NCBI RefSeq assembly: GCF_000003815.2 | Contig: NC_049993.1 | Location: forward strand, 7,625,762-7,689,761 | Source of the DNA: Branchiostoma floridae | Lineage: Eukaryota; Chordata; Leptocardii; Amphioxiformes; Branchiostomatidae | Reading direction: 5' to 3' | DNA length: 64,000 nt | Shown: positions 63,639 to 64,000 of the stretch, one piece after another | How positions within the stretch are numbered: the stretch's first letter is position 1 | How the letters are laid out: every line of letters starts with the position of its first letter | Position numbers and translations under genes: made by a program | The notes under the pieces: generated by a model | What the model was told of the DNA's origin: nothing | Database searches by the model: none | The model's input: only the letters and a program-made list of their open reading frames with translations

Positions 63639-64000
63639 GTAAGTAAACAGTAGTTATAGCTACATGATGAAGGATAGACATCCAGAGGTAATACATTATG
63701 TCAAATAGCAGGCACTCCAGCAATTGGACGTGATTCTGGAATTACCGTTGTATGGTGTTGATGTGAGAAACACAAAACACACTCAGACACTGCATGACTT
63801 CAAAATTAAATGTTAAATCAACTTTGAATAAATGCCTTACAGCTGATTGATGCAGCTCATTATTTGGAGGAATTTGATTATTCTGAATAAACGGATACAA
63901 CTATTGCCTAGGCTGATTTATAGCAGCTCGCCCAACATCCGCTGGCCTCCTAGAACAGGCAGGGGCCAGTTACAACCCCGGACAGCAGAGATTGTGTTAC
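63639..64000 (+). other. Intron of the 3' gene
   Basis: Sequence after the second coding exon's donor to the window end. No further exon of the gene is recognisable. Confidence 0.4.

Overview
This is a eukaryotic nuclear window: genes are split into many short exons with GT-AG introns, promoters include TATA boxes, AATAAA signals follow the genes, and small inverted-repeat DNA transposons are dense. The conserved proteins are close to their vertebrate orthologues, yet the genome is compact, rich in miniature transposons and carries a duplicated VLR-like leucine-rich-repeat gene. I infer an invertebrate deuterostome, most likely a cephalochordate (Branchiostoma). The species is inferred, not proven. 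There is one assembly gap of 100 N at 15602-15701.

Layout. (1) About 890-10990 is a large inverted duplication. Two divergent genes, each encoding a 532-residue secreted and probably GPI-anchored LRR protein, lie at 1018-2616 (minus) and 9249-10847 (plus). Each has a TATA box, a non-coding first exon and one intron. The spacer between the arms has been invaded by two different DNA transposons, each stopping beside one of the two TATA boxes. (2) 10848-13586 is intergenic, with a 5'-truncated LINE and a foldback MITE. (3) 13587-18423 (plus) is a Cys-loop receptor subunit of nicotinic acetylcholine type. At least one exon is lost in the N gap and one exon is a base short. (4) 19318-24617 (minus) is PSMD14/Rpn11, complete in ten exons. 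(5) 25515-27315 (plus) is CMC1, divergent from PSMD14 and separated from it by about 0.9 kb.

(6) 33087-58896 (minus) is transportin-1 (TNPO1), reconstructed as 25 coding exons (883 residues) with a possible 3' UTR of about 5 kb that meets the end of CMC1 tail to tail. Its introns hold MITEs, a tandem repeat of about 260 bp, a tRNA-derived SINE, a LINE fragment, a CpG-rich promoter-like island and a 65-bp near-perfect palindrome. (7) 60719-61945 (minus) is RMI2 in three exons. (8) From 63159 (plus) the first two coding exons of an unrecognised Lys/Glu/Ser-rich protein run off the window; an X-box-like motif lies upstream.

The genes do not form one pathway. They cover immune-like recognition (LRR pair), neurotransmission (receptor), proteasomal deubiquitination (PSMD14), cytochrome oxidase assembly (CMC1), nuclear import (TNPO1) and genome stability (RMI2). 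The most distinctive features are the inverted VLR-like LRR pair, whose differences fall often on the predicted concave face, and three local tandem duplications across splice sites. Two of those are in frame: a 22-residue donor extension in PSMD14, and a 21-residue acceptor extension in TNPO1 next to a PY-NLS-binding tryptophan.
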